From assembly GCF_900230225.1 (NCBI RefSeq), contig NZ_OCNH01000003.1:124001-188000 (forward strand): DNA of 64,000 bases. Direction: 5' to 3'. The notes beneath the pieces were generated by a model. It did no database searches. It had not been told where the DNA came from and saw only the letters and a list, made by a program, of their open reading frames with translations. A program made the translations under genes and the position numbers. This DNA is from Spirosoma fluviale (GTDB lineage: Bacteria > Bacteroidota > Bacteroidia > Cytophagales > Spirosomataceae). Numbering within the stretch: the stretch's first letter is position 1; every line of letters begins with the position of its first letter. Shown here one piece after another: positions 9,151-16,358 of the stretch.

Positions 9151-9957
9151 CTAGCCCGCCAGCTGTGTGTAAAGGTTGTAGTAACGGTCTGTTACGTCCT
9201 CATCGTCAACAGCGTCAAATTTATGCTCAGGGAAGTCAGTCATGATGGCATTGAGGCTTTCGCTCGATTCTTCTTCAGCCCGAACCACGGCATCGGCATA
9301 AGTAGAGCCAATTCGTATAAAGCCTTCAAAATCAGCTGTTTTTAACTCGGCCAGCATTTCGTCGTCGATGTCCATCATGCGCGCTTTCTCAATGATGTCG
9401 CCCTCAAAACGGTGCTCAAAGGAGTTGTTATAGACTGTAAAAACCGACTTGGTGTCCTTAAACATTGGGTCGTTTTTATAGGTTGTTTTGAGATAAAGGG
9501 GAATTAGAGCGGTCATCCAGTCGTTGCAGTGAACGATATCGGGCGCCCAGCCTAGTTTCTTAACTGTTTCCAGAACACCTTTGCAAAAGAAGATTGCCCG
9601 TTCGTCGTTGTCGTCGTAGAACCGGTTTTCTTTATCATGAAAGACGTATTTACGCTGGAAGTAGTCTTCGTTGTCAATAAAATATACCTGTAGTTTAGCC
9701 GTTGGAATCGAAGCTACTTTGATAATTAGTGGTTTTTCATCATCTCCTACGGCAATATTTATCCCCGACAACCGTACTACTTCGTGCAACCGGTTTTTGC
9801 GCTCGTTGATAAGGCCAAAACGAGGCACCAGAATTCTGATTTCCATCCCGCGCTCCTGCATGGCTTGAGGCAATTTGCGGACGAAGTCAGCGACGTCAGA
9901 CGTTTTCAGGAAAGGATTGATTTCGCTGGCAACATAAAGGATGCGAAGTTTGCTCAT
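9151..9957 (-). CDS. GT5-domain protein, glycogen/starch synthase N-terminal half only
   Basis: I start it at MSKLRILYVASEINPFLKTSD (268 residues); the longer frame adds 15 residues with no sign of coding. It matches the N-terminal Rossmann domain of GT5 glycogen synthases: ASEINPF, the equivalent of the ADP-glucose-binding K-x-G-G-L-x-D-V region reads KTSDVADFV, and IVHCNDWMTALIPLYLK is conserved. The whole C-terminal Rossmann domain that carries the catalytic Lys/Glu residues is absent, and the KxGGL motif is degraded. It is therefore unlikely to be an active glycogen synthase by itself. It is divergent from panC. Function unknown. Confidence 0.8.
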   Translation of the reverse strand: MSKLRILYVASEINPFLKTSDVADFVRKLPQAMQERGMEIRILVPRFGLINERKNRLHEVVRLSGINIAVGDDEKPLIIKVASIPTAKLQVYFIDNEDYFQRKYVFHDKENRFYDDNDERAIFFCKGVLETVKKLGWAPDIVHCNDWMTALIPLYLKTTYKNDPMFKDTKSVFTVYNNSFEHRFEGDIIEKARMMDIDDEMLAELKTADFEGFIRIGSTYADAVVRAEEESSESLNAIMTDFPEHKFDAVDDEDVTDRYYNLYTQLAG

Positions 9958-9999
9958 AAGTAGGGAAGCGTGTGTTGTCTGAGTGAACCAAAAAACTTG

Positions 10000-10030
10000 C
10001 AAAATTATACAAATTTTTCCCGTATTTCAA
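10000..10030 (-). promoter_or_regulatory. promoter of the GT5-type gene
   Basis: Read on the minus strand: TTG (10030-10028), 20 bases, then TAATTTTG (10007-10000). This matches the Bacteroidota housekeeping consensus TTG/TAnnTTTG and lies about 43 bases before the start codon. Confidence 0.55.
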
Positions 10031-10035
10031 TACGG

Positions 10036-10069
10036 TTTGTCCAAAAAAGATGCGGTTAATGTATTATTG
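10036..10069 (+). promoter_or_regulatory. possible promoter of panC
   Basis: TTTG at 10036-10039, 22 bases, then TATTATTG at 10062-10069, one mismatch from TAnnTTTG. Position is right for panC, but the leader would be short (about 20 bases). Confidence 0.4.
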
Positions 10070-10095
10070 CAGCCCCAAAAAAAGATTTGCCTGTT

Positions 10096-10938
10096 ATGCT
10101 TCGTTTTGATACTATTACCGCGCTGCGTCACCATCTGAGTTCTATACGGTCTGAACAACAAACGATTGGCCTTGTGCCAACCATGGGCGCGTTGCACGAG
10201 GGGCACCTAACCCTTATTGACGCGGCCCATCGTCAAAACGGTGTAGTGGTAAGCAGCATCTTCGTTAACCCTGTTCAATTTAATAATCCGGACGACCTTG
10301 CCCGGTACCCCCGCACCCTGGAAGAAGACTGTCAGAAACTGGAAGCGGCCGGTTGCGATGTGGTGTTCGTGCCGTCGGTTGGGGAAATGTACCCTGAGTC
10401 GCCAACCATGAGGATGAACTTTGGCGAGTTGGAGACCGTAATGGAAGGGGCTTTTCGGCCGGGCCACTTCAATGGAGTGGGAATTGTTGTTGCCAAACTA
10501 TTCAACATTATACAGCCCGATAAAGCCTATTTTGGTCAGAAAGACCTGCAACAGGTGGCCGTAATCCGACAACTTATTCGTGACTTGAGTATCCCGGTTG
10601 AACTGGTCCGGTGCCCGACCGTTCGGGAGGCAGATGGGCTGGCTATGTCGTCGCGTAACCGGAATCTTTCCCCCGACGAGCGGGAACAGGCTACGGCGCT
10701 GTTTAAGGCCCTTACGCTGGCCCGCGAGCTGCTGGCCGACGGTCATAGTACTTCGCAGGCGAAAGCGGCTGTAACGGGCTATTTTGTGGGCAATCCGCAC
10801 TTTCGGCTGGAGTATGTTGAAGTCGTTAACGCCGACACCCTTCAACTGGCAAATGAAGTGCTGGCGCCGGGGCAAACGGCCATCTGTCTGGCGGCTCATT
10901 TAGGAAACGTCAGACTGATTGATAATCTGGTGTTTTGA
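10096..10938 (+). CDS. panC: pantothenate synthetase
   Basis: Condenses pantoate with beta-alanine using ATP, the last step to pantothenate and so to coenzyme A. I use the ATG at 10096 (280 residues, MLRFDTITAL); the upstream TTG is not needed. PTMGALHEGHL (nucleotide-binding HIGH-type motif), FVNPVQF, KLFNIIQPDKAYFGQKDLQQ and MSSRN are intact, so the enzyme should be active. Its usual partner panB is in this window too, but 53 kb away at 63663 on the other strand. It ends 28 bases from a convergent M28 peptidase gene. Confidence 0.96.
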   Translation: MLRFDTITALRHHLSSIRSEQQTIGLVPTMGALHEGHLTLIDAAHRQNGVVVSSIFVNPVQFNNPDDLARYPRTLEEDCQKLEAAGCDVVFVPSVGEMYPESPTMRMNFGELETVMEGAFRPGHFNGVGIVVAKLFNIIQPDKAYFGQKDLQQVAVIRQLIRDLSIPVELVRCPTVREADGLAMSSRNRNLSPDEREQATALFKALTLARELLADGHSTSQAKAAVTGYFVGNPHFRLEYVEVVNADTLQLANEVLAPGQTAICLAAHLGNVRLIDNLVF

Positions 10939-10966
10939 GCCGTGAATCTTCTTTTAAGAAATAAAT

Positions 10967-12040
10967 TTAGGGGGCCGGGCTTGCGGCCAGCCAGGCTGTC
11001 TGGAAGAGAAGTGTTGCCCGTTTTTGCAACACCTCATAATTGATCTTGTCTGCCGTATCGGAAGGTTGATGGTAATCGTTGTGGCTACCGTTTGTGAAAA
11101 ACAGGGCGGGGATACCTATTCTGGCGAAGTTGTAATGATCTGACCTGTAGAAATATCGTTCGGGATCGTTTTTCGTATCGTATCCATCTTGGTTTAATGT
11201 CAGGTTTACGGATTGTTGATTCGCAACCTCAGCGATTTTCTGTAATTCGTTGACCTGATCTCCTCTCAGTAAGTAACAGTAATCGGGATTCTTCCGGTGA
11301 GCATTATCGACTCGACCTACCATGTCTACATTGAGGTCACACACGAATTGGCTTAACGGAATAGGGCTGTTTCTGACGAAGTATTCCGACCCCAGTAACC
11401 CACCTTCCTCGCCTGAAAATAAAACAAACATGATCGTTCTGCGGGGTTTAATACCCCGTTGGGACAGACTATCAAATACGGCGGCCACGCTCAGAACGGT
11501 AGCCGTACCCGACGCATTATCATCCGCACCATGAAAAATTCGACTGCCATTTCTACCCAGGTGATCGTAATGAGCGGATACAATGACCACTTCCTGTTTT
11601 AAGTCGGTTCCGATGAGTGCCCCTGCCACATTATCGCCAAAAAGCACATGGCTACTGTCTTTGGCTGTAAGGGGTAGTGGTGCTAATTCATAACGTTTAT
11701 AGGCTGGTGACGTAACACGATAAGCACCGGCTGAACCAAAATTGGCTACCTCTGTGATCGTAAAAGGATACGTTTGTCGAAAAGAACGCCGAGTGGAATC
11801 AATCGGGAAAACAGTAGCTAAATGATTTCTTCGAAACGTAGCTGAGCAGTAAAAAGCGGCCTGAAGCTGGCCTTTGGTGCCGGTTGCGCGGCCCTGCAAA
11901 CTATCGGAAGCTAATAGGTAAACGTGCTTTTTAAGCAGAGAATAAGAAACGGAAACCGGCGAAACATTCTGCTGACCCCAGCAATGAATAATACTGAAAA
12001 ACGTGTAAAGTATTGCTCTCAGGAGGGTTAGTCTCATCAC
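10967..12040 (-). CDS. M28-family zinc aminopeptidase, exported
   Basis: 357 residues with an N-terminal hydrophobic leader (about 3-22, ending WGQQN). The metallopeptidase domain shows the two-zinc ligands in order: SAHYDHLG, GADDNASG, FSGEEGGLLGS (catalytic Glu pair), NVDMVGR, and the last His in SHNDYHQPSD. This is the bacterial M28 aminopeptidase layout; it probably trims peptides in the periplasm or outside the cell. It is convergent with panC. A short spacer without a clear promoter separates its start from the end of the dipeptidase gene. Confidence 0.92.
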   Translation of the reverse strand: MMRLTLLRAILYTFFSIIHCWGQQNVSPVSVSYSLLKKHVYLLASDSLQGRATGTKGQLQAAFYCSATFRRNHLATVFPIDSTRRSFRQTYPFTITEVANFGSAGAYRVTSPAYKRYELAPLPLTAKDSSHVLFGDNVAGALIGTDLKQEVVIVSAHYDHLGRNGSRIFHGADDNASGTATVLSVAAVFDSLSQRGIKPRRTIMFVLFSGEEGGLLGSEYFVRNSPIPLSQFVCDLNVDMVGRVDNAHRKNPDYCYLLRGDQVNELQKIAEVANQQSVNLTLNQDGYDTKNDPERYFYRSDHYNFARIGIPALFFTNGSHNDYHQPSDTADKINYEVLQKRATLLFQTAWLAASPAP

Positions 12041-12110
12041 ATAATGACCGCATAAATGTTTGTTCGCAAGCTTGTTACGGGTTGAATATCATTAAGTCAC
12101 TCCTTACAGG

Positions 12111-12842
12111 TCAATCTACAATTCTAAACATCATCTTTGCCTTCTCTCTCGACAGCGAATTGAAATGCCACCATTCATACTCAATCGGCGTAAAGCCGCC
12201 CTGCCGCATAGCCGTACGCAGAATCTGACGGTTGTCGATTTGCTGCCGGGTTAATTTTCCGGATTGAAGGAGTTGTTTTTCGCGGGATGGGTACGCCAGT
12301 TCACCGAAGAAATCGTATTTAGTGCCCATGTCCAGTGCTTTTCCATCGGCCGTGGCTACAGTTAAGTCGACCGCGCAGCCGTAGTTGTGAATAGAACCTA
12401 TGCGCGGGTCGGCTACGTATTTCCGGCGCTCATTTTCGGATAACTCGGGCAGGGCGTTCCAGAGTTTCCATTGGGCCGAGCGGGGGCGGGCGGCATCATA
12501 CACCAGCAGGCGAAGGTTAGGGTGATGCGCCTGTAGATACTTGCTGGCCTTTGTGAGTTTTTCGGCGGCCATGGGCTGCATATACGCCCGTGTGAGGTCG
12601 CCATACACGTCTTTCCCGACGAAGTTGTCGGTGGTTGAATACTTGAGTTCGACCAGAATGGTGGGGTCTGCTTTTTGTACATCAACAAGGCCCTGTTTGG
12701 CCATAGCGGCTTCGAAATCCTGTGCTTTAAGCGTTAAGCCACAGAGATACGCAGAGAAAACACAGAGATACACAAAGAATCTCTGTGCAACTCCGTGCGT
12801 CTCTGTGAATCTTTGTGGCTTAACTTTTTTACCGTTCATCAT
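12111..12842 (-). CDS. ddpX: D-alanyl-D-alanine dipeptidase, M15D (VanX/DdpX type)
   Basis: Cleaves D-Ala-D-Ala, in this setting probably for recycling of peptidoglycan peptides. The peptidase domain has the zinc ligands SIHNYGCAVDLT (His, Asp) and the catalytic Glu/His in EYEWWHF, plus AARPRSAQWKLW. The odd part is the N-terminus: the region up to KAQ|DFEAAM, including the hydrophobic stretch FFVYLCVFSAYLCGL, is encoded by a palindromic intergenic-type repeat (12733-12824). It reads as a usable signal peptide. Starts at 12866, 12842 or 12839 are possible; I prefer 12842. It could instead begin inside, at MAKQGLVDV, giving a cytoplasmic enzyme. Confidence 0.9.
   Translation of the reverse strand: MMNGKKVKPQRFTETHGVAQRFFVYLCVFSAYLCGLTLKAQDFEAAMAKQGLVDVQKADPTILVELKYSTTDNFVGKDVYGDLTRAYMQPMAAEKLTKASKYLQAHHPNLRLLVYDAARPRSAQWKLWNALPELSENERRKYVADPRIGSIHNYGCAVDLTVATADGKALDMGTKYDFFGELAYPSREKQLLQSGKLTRQQIDNRQILRTAMRQGGFTPIEYEWWHFNSLSREKAKMMFRIVD
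12733..12824. repeat. CACAGAGAT-family palindromic repeat inside a coding region
   Basis: Left arm 12733-12779 (GTTAAGCCACAGAGATACGC...) pairs imperfectly with right arm 12780-12824 (...TTTGTGGCTTAAC). Both arms are built from a CACAGAGAT/CACGGAG theme. A relative lies at 60757-60833. This copy encodes the leader of the D-Ala-D-Ala dipeptidase. Confidence 0.85.
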
Positions 12843-12893
12843 AACGCAAATAACGCCAAAACGCACTACTTTGCTTGCTAAACCGCCCGTAAC

Positions 12894-14129
12894 ATGGCCT
12901 TAAATTACATCTGGGTTGCCTTTTTTATCGTTGCGTTTATCGTTGCGCTGGCCAAACTGATCTTCCTGGGCGACACCGAGATCTTCAAAATTCTGGTTGA
13001 AGGGCTGTTCGATTCGTCCAAAGTGGCCGTTATGGACATTGCCCTGCCACTAGCCGGGGTGATGACGTTTTTTCTGGGATTGCTCAACATCGGCGAAAAA
13101 GCGGGAGCCATCAATTTCCTGGCCCGCATCATCGGCCCGTTCTTTCACAAGCTCTTCCCCGAAGTGCCCCGAGACCATCCGGCAAACGGGCAAATGATCA
13201 TGAATTTCTCCGCCAATATGCTTGGGCTGGACAATGCCGCCACGCCGTTCGGCTTACGGGCCATGGCGAGTTTACAGGAACTGAACCCGACGAAAGAAAC
13301 GGCCTCCAATGCACAGATCATGTTTCTGGTATTGCACACATCGGGCTTAACCATTATTCCCCTGAGCATCATGGCGCAGCGGGCAATTCTGGGGGCCAAA
13401 GACCCGTCGGATATTTTCATTCCCTGCCTGATTGCTACGTACGTTGCCACGGTCGTGAGTATGATTGCGGTAGCCATCAAACAACGCATCAACTTGATTA
13501 ATACTACCGTATTGGGCTGGTTAGGCGGTATCACCAGCCTGATTGGCCTGGCGTTGTGGTTCCTGTCGACCAAAACGAAAGACGAGATCGAGGTCATTTC
13601 GAAGGTGACGGGCAACCTTGTGCTGATGCTCATTGTGGTGTCGTTTCTGCTGGGCGCAATGCGCAAAAAAGTAGATATTTTCGACGCGTTCATCGAAGGG
13701 GCAAAAGGTGGTTTCGAAACCTCCGTCCGCATTATCCCGTATCTGGTTGGCATGCTCGTGGCCATTGGGGCCTTCCGCAACTCGGGAGCTATGGATTATG
13801 TAATCGACGGGCTGAAATATGTGTTCAGTCTGACGGGTATCAACACCGAGTTTACCGATGCCCTGCCGGTGGCCCTCATGCGGCCATTGAGCGGTTCAGG
13901 ATCGCGGGCACTGATGATCGATGCGATGAAGCAGTTTGGTCCTGACTCCTTTGTCGGGCGGCTGGCCTGTATGTTTCAGGGGGCGGCCGATACAACGTTT
14001 TACATTGTGGCCCTGTACTTTGGCTCAGTGGGTATTCGCAACTCACGGTATGCCATTCCATTTGGCCTATTCGCCGATTTAATGGGTGTCATCGCTGGTA
14101 TTGCCCTCGGATATTTCTTCTTTCACTGA
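12894..14129 (+). CDS. fused spore maturation protein A/B (nucleoside-recognition gate domains)
   Basis: 411 residues, about ten membrane helices. The N-terminal half resembles SpmA (MNFSANMLGLDNAATPFGL, FLVLHTSGLTIIP); the C-terminal half resembles SpmB (GAKGGFETSVRIIPYLVGM, ALMRPLSGSGSRALMIDAM, QGAADTTFYIVALYFGS). Both halves are Gate/nucleoside-recognition domains. In Bacillus, SpmA and SpmB act in spore core dehydration; in non-spore-formers the role is unknown, probably small-solute transport at the inner membrane. The fused form is common in Bacteroidota. It is divergent from the dipeptidase gene, 51 bases apart. Confidence 0.9.
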   Translation: MALNYIWVAFFIVAFIVALAKLIFLGDTEIFKILVEGLFDSSKVAVMDIALPLAGVMTFFLGLLNIGEKAGAINFLARIIGPFFHKLFPEVPRDHPANGQMIMNFSANMLGLDNAATPFGLRAMASLQELNPTKETASNAQIMFLVLHTSGLTIIPLSIMAQRAILGAKDPSDIFIPCLIATYVATVVSMIAVAIKQRINLINTTVLGWLGGITSLIGLALWFLSTKTKDEIEVISKVTGNLVLMLIVVSFLLGAMRKKVDIFDAFIEGAKGGFETSVRIIPYLVGMLVAIGAFRNSGAMDYVIDGLKYVFSLTGINTEFTDALPVALMRPLSGSGSRALMIDAMKQFGPDSFVGRLACMFQGAADTTFYIVALYFGSVGIRNSRYAIPFGLFADLMGVIAGIALGYFFFH

Positions 14130-14152
14130 GCAAAAAACATCAGAAATGTGTT

Positions 14153-14391
14153 AGCTAGTTAGCTAACCAACAAACTAACCGCTTCGGCGGAATTACCTAA
14201 TGAACATTACCCAGGTACGTGAACAACTCCACTTACTAATCGACGAGGTCGATGATATCTATGTGCTCAATGGCCTCTATCGCAACCTCCTCTCCGACAA
14301 ACGTCAGCGGGAAGAGTACGAAAGGGAGCAGTTAGAGAAAGCGAAAAAACAAGGTCGAACTGGTAAGCATGCTTAAGCTAGTTAGCTAACC
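14153..14391. repeat. 16-base direct repeats flanking the 58-residue gene
   Basis: AGCTAGTTAGCTAACC occurs exactly at 14153-14168 and 14376-14391, 223 bases apart. The second copy begins on the last base of the small gene's TAA and also encodes the last residues and stop of the DUF1345 gene on the other strand. Confidence 0.85.
14200..14376 (+). CDS. small charged protein, antitoxin-like
   Basis: A 58-residue frame from ATG 14200 to TAA 14374-14376, starting MNITQVREQLHLLIDEVDD and ending in a Lys/Arg/Glu-rich helix (REEYEREQLEKAKKQGR). Codon use matches the neighbours, and the helix-rich, highly charged composition resembles small Bacteroidota antitoxin-like proteins. No toxin gene is adjacent. 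It lies between exact 16-base direct repeats, in the gap between the SpmAB gene and the convergent DUF1345 gene. Function not recognised. Confidence 0.65.
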   Translation: MNITQVREQLHLLIDEVDDIYVLNGLYRNLLSDKRQREEYEREQLEKAKKQGRTGKHA

Positions 14392-15040
14392 CGCCAACCG
14401 TCAGGGCAATGATAATGGCGTTGAACCCGAAGGATAGTACCCCGTGAACCAGCGCCGTTCGGCGCATGGGTTTCGAACTGATCGCTACATCGGAAACCTG
14501 ACTGGTCATGCCGATCACAAATGAGAAATAGGCAAAATCCAGGTAGTCGGGTTCATTCTCATTCGGGAAGTCCAGACCGCCCGGATGCGTTTTCTGCTGC
14601 TTGTCATTACCGTAATACATGTGTGCATAGCGGAGGGTGAACACCGTATGCACGAGCGTCCAGGCACTGGCAATGGCCGAGATAGCCAGCAGCCTGTTGC
14701 GACTCCACTCAGGAGCATTTTTGTTGGTTGAGTCGAGTAGTTCGATAACGGCAAAGAGGCTGGCAACGGCGGCAACAATCACGAAAAGCAGAATCAGCGT
14801 TCGGCTCGAATCCTCAAGGCTCGATAGTTTGGGCAGGTCGCGGGGGTGAGTAATGCCGATACTCGTCCACATGAGCGTTAGGATTGTCACGGCAAACGTT
14901 ATCCAGACAATGGTTAGGTGGGCGGCTACACTGAACTTTCCCGGAACGGCAAAATACGCAACGACTGCCGTGAACAGCCCAATCGCTAACCGATGTTGAG
15001 AGTCCAGACGGGCAACGGAGTGCAGTGGGTGGGTCGACAT
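14378..15040 (-). CDS. DUF1345 membrane protein
   Basis: 220 residues with five or six membrane helices (about 17-33, 39-60, 83-103, 120-139, 165-180, 195-216). FAYFSFVIGMTSQVSDVAI is the family's most conserved segment. DUF1345 proteins are predicted inner-membrane proteins without a proven function, sometimes placed near ion-channel proteins. The C-terminal GLAN and stop codon are encoded by one of the direct repeats. The gene is convergent with the 58-residue gene, one base apart. Confidence 0.88.
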   Translation of the reverse strand: MSTHPLHSVARLDSQHRLAIGLFTAVVAYFAVPGKFSVAAHLTIVWITFAVTILTLMWTSIGITHPRDLPKLSSLEDSSRTLILLFVIVAAVASLFAVIELLDSTNKNAPEWSRNRLLAISAIASAWTLVHTVFTLRYAHMYYGNDKQQKTHPGGLDFPNENEPDYLDFAYFSFVIGMTSQVSDVAISSKPMRRTALVHGVLSFGFNAIIIALTVGGLAN

Positions 15041-15149
15041 TTTCTAAATGAGTGAACGAGTAGGTTACGAAGAACGTCCTTCAGGTAGTGTTCCCCAAAT
15101 TTTTAGCGGCTCTCGTTCTATCTTTTAATGTATTCAGTAAATAGACACC

Positions 15150-16169
15150 ATGTCTCAACCCACTCAGCATCAACTTGTCCGAATTGGCACCGGCAGCGAT
15201 TCACTATCGAAGTCGCAGAAGGAATTTAATCGGCTCACGCAGAAAATAGAAGAAACAACGGCTGAACTAAAGCAACTTCGGGAGGCTTCGGATTACATCT
15301 ACCAACGATTGCAGGCCAATTACCAACCATTCGTTGATCAGTACATTCAGTTGCGGGTTAACCTGGTCCGGTTGTTCGACCGGGCGTATGAGCATGACGA
15401 CATCACGAGAGCGGAACAGAAAAAACTGGCTGACCTGATTCGAACCATCGCGTCCGATCTGATTTTTCAATACGACGTCGATAGCCTGGAGCCCATTTAT
15501 GCCAAATACAAAACGTCCGACTCCGATGAGCCAGACCAGCAACTGGCCACATGGACAGGGGAGAGGAGCGATGATTCCGGGTACGACTCGGATAGTGTAG
15601 TTGCGGAGGAAGCCGCCGAAGACGAACGCCAGCGACAACGTGCCAGTAAGCCTAAATCGGAGAAGCGGTTGGCGCGAGAGGCCAAAAAGAAAGCCGATGA
15701 GCAGAACACGACCAAAGCTGTTCGAACCCTCTACATGGATCTGGTAAAAGCATTTCACCCCGACCGCGAACCGGATGAGGCCGAAAAGGTGCGCAAAACC
15801 GAGATCATGCACCGCGTCATTGCCGCCTATGAGAAAAGCGATTTGTTAGCGTTGTTTCGGTTGCAGCTCGAATTCGAACGCATCGACCAGGCGCATCTCG
15901 AGTCACTGGCCGAAAGTCAGCTTAATTATTACAACAAAATCCTTCGGCAGCAGGCGCAGGAACTGGACGACGAACTGGCCGGGTTGCAGAAACAACTGGC
16001 GCGGATGACGGGAAAATCCAAGTTTACGGCGGGTTCGCTGGTTGGCTTCGACATCAGTCTCAACAGCGATATAGGGCAGCTCAAACGGGATACTAAACAG
16101 TTGAAAAACGACCTGAAAGCACTGGCTGACCTGGGTGTGCTGAAGCAATGGCTGAAGAGCTACCGGTGA
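15150..16169 (+). CDS. J-domain-like protein with coiled coils
   Basis: 339 residues, highly charged, no signal peptide. Coiled-coil-like helices occupy about 20-60 and 255-335. An acidic, low-complexity middle (about 125-185) leads into a J-like segment, RTLYMDLVKAFHPDREPDE, which keeps the HPD tripeptide needed to stimulate DnaK, followed by MHRVIAAYEKSDLLALF. It is probably a specialised DnaK co-chaperone or scaffold; its client is unknown. It stands alone between DUF1345 and pyruvate carboxylase. Confidence 0.78.
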   Translation: MSQPTQHQLVRIGTGSDSLSKSQKEFNRLTQKIEETTAELKQLREASDYIYQRLQANYQPFVDQYIQLRVNLVRLFDRAYEHDDITRAEQKKLADLIRTIASDLIFQYDVDSLEPIYAKYKTSDSDEPDQQLATWTGERSDDSGYDSDSVVAEEAAEDERQRQRASKPKSEKRLAREAKKKADEQNTTKAVRTLYMDLVKAFHPDREPDEAEKVRKTEIMHRVIAAYEKSDLLALFRLQLEFERIDQAHLESLAESQLNYYNKILRQQAQELDDELAGLQKQLARMTGKSKFTAGSLVGFDISLNSDIGQLKRDTKQLKNDLKALADLGVLKQWLKSYR

Positions 16170-16358
16170 GGTGAGCTACAGGAAGGATAAATAGACCTTT
16201 ACTGGATAAGACACCGCTTCATTAGTTTCTGCAATATTCCCCGAAAAAACTATCTTCTCCAAGGATTATAGAGGGGAGGGTAGTTATTTCAAAATTTTCA
16301 ACAATCTTGCTATGTTATTTGGCACTTGTATAGCCTGAAGCCGCTTTTGTTGAGAATC

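Noticed and set aside
12721-12830. Possible CRISPR array from repeated CACAGAG words
   Set aside because: The words form a palindrome, not evenly spaced repeats with unique spacers, and no cas gene is nearby.
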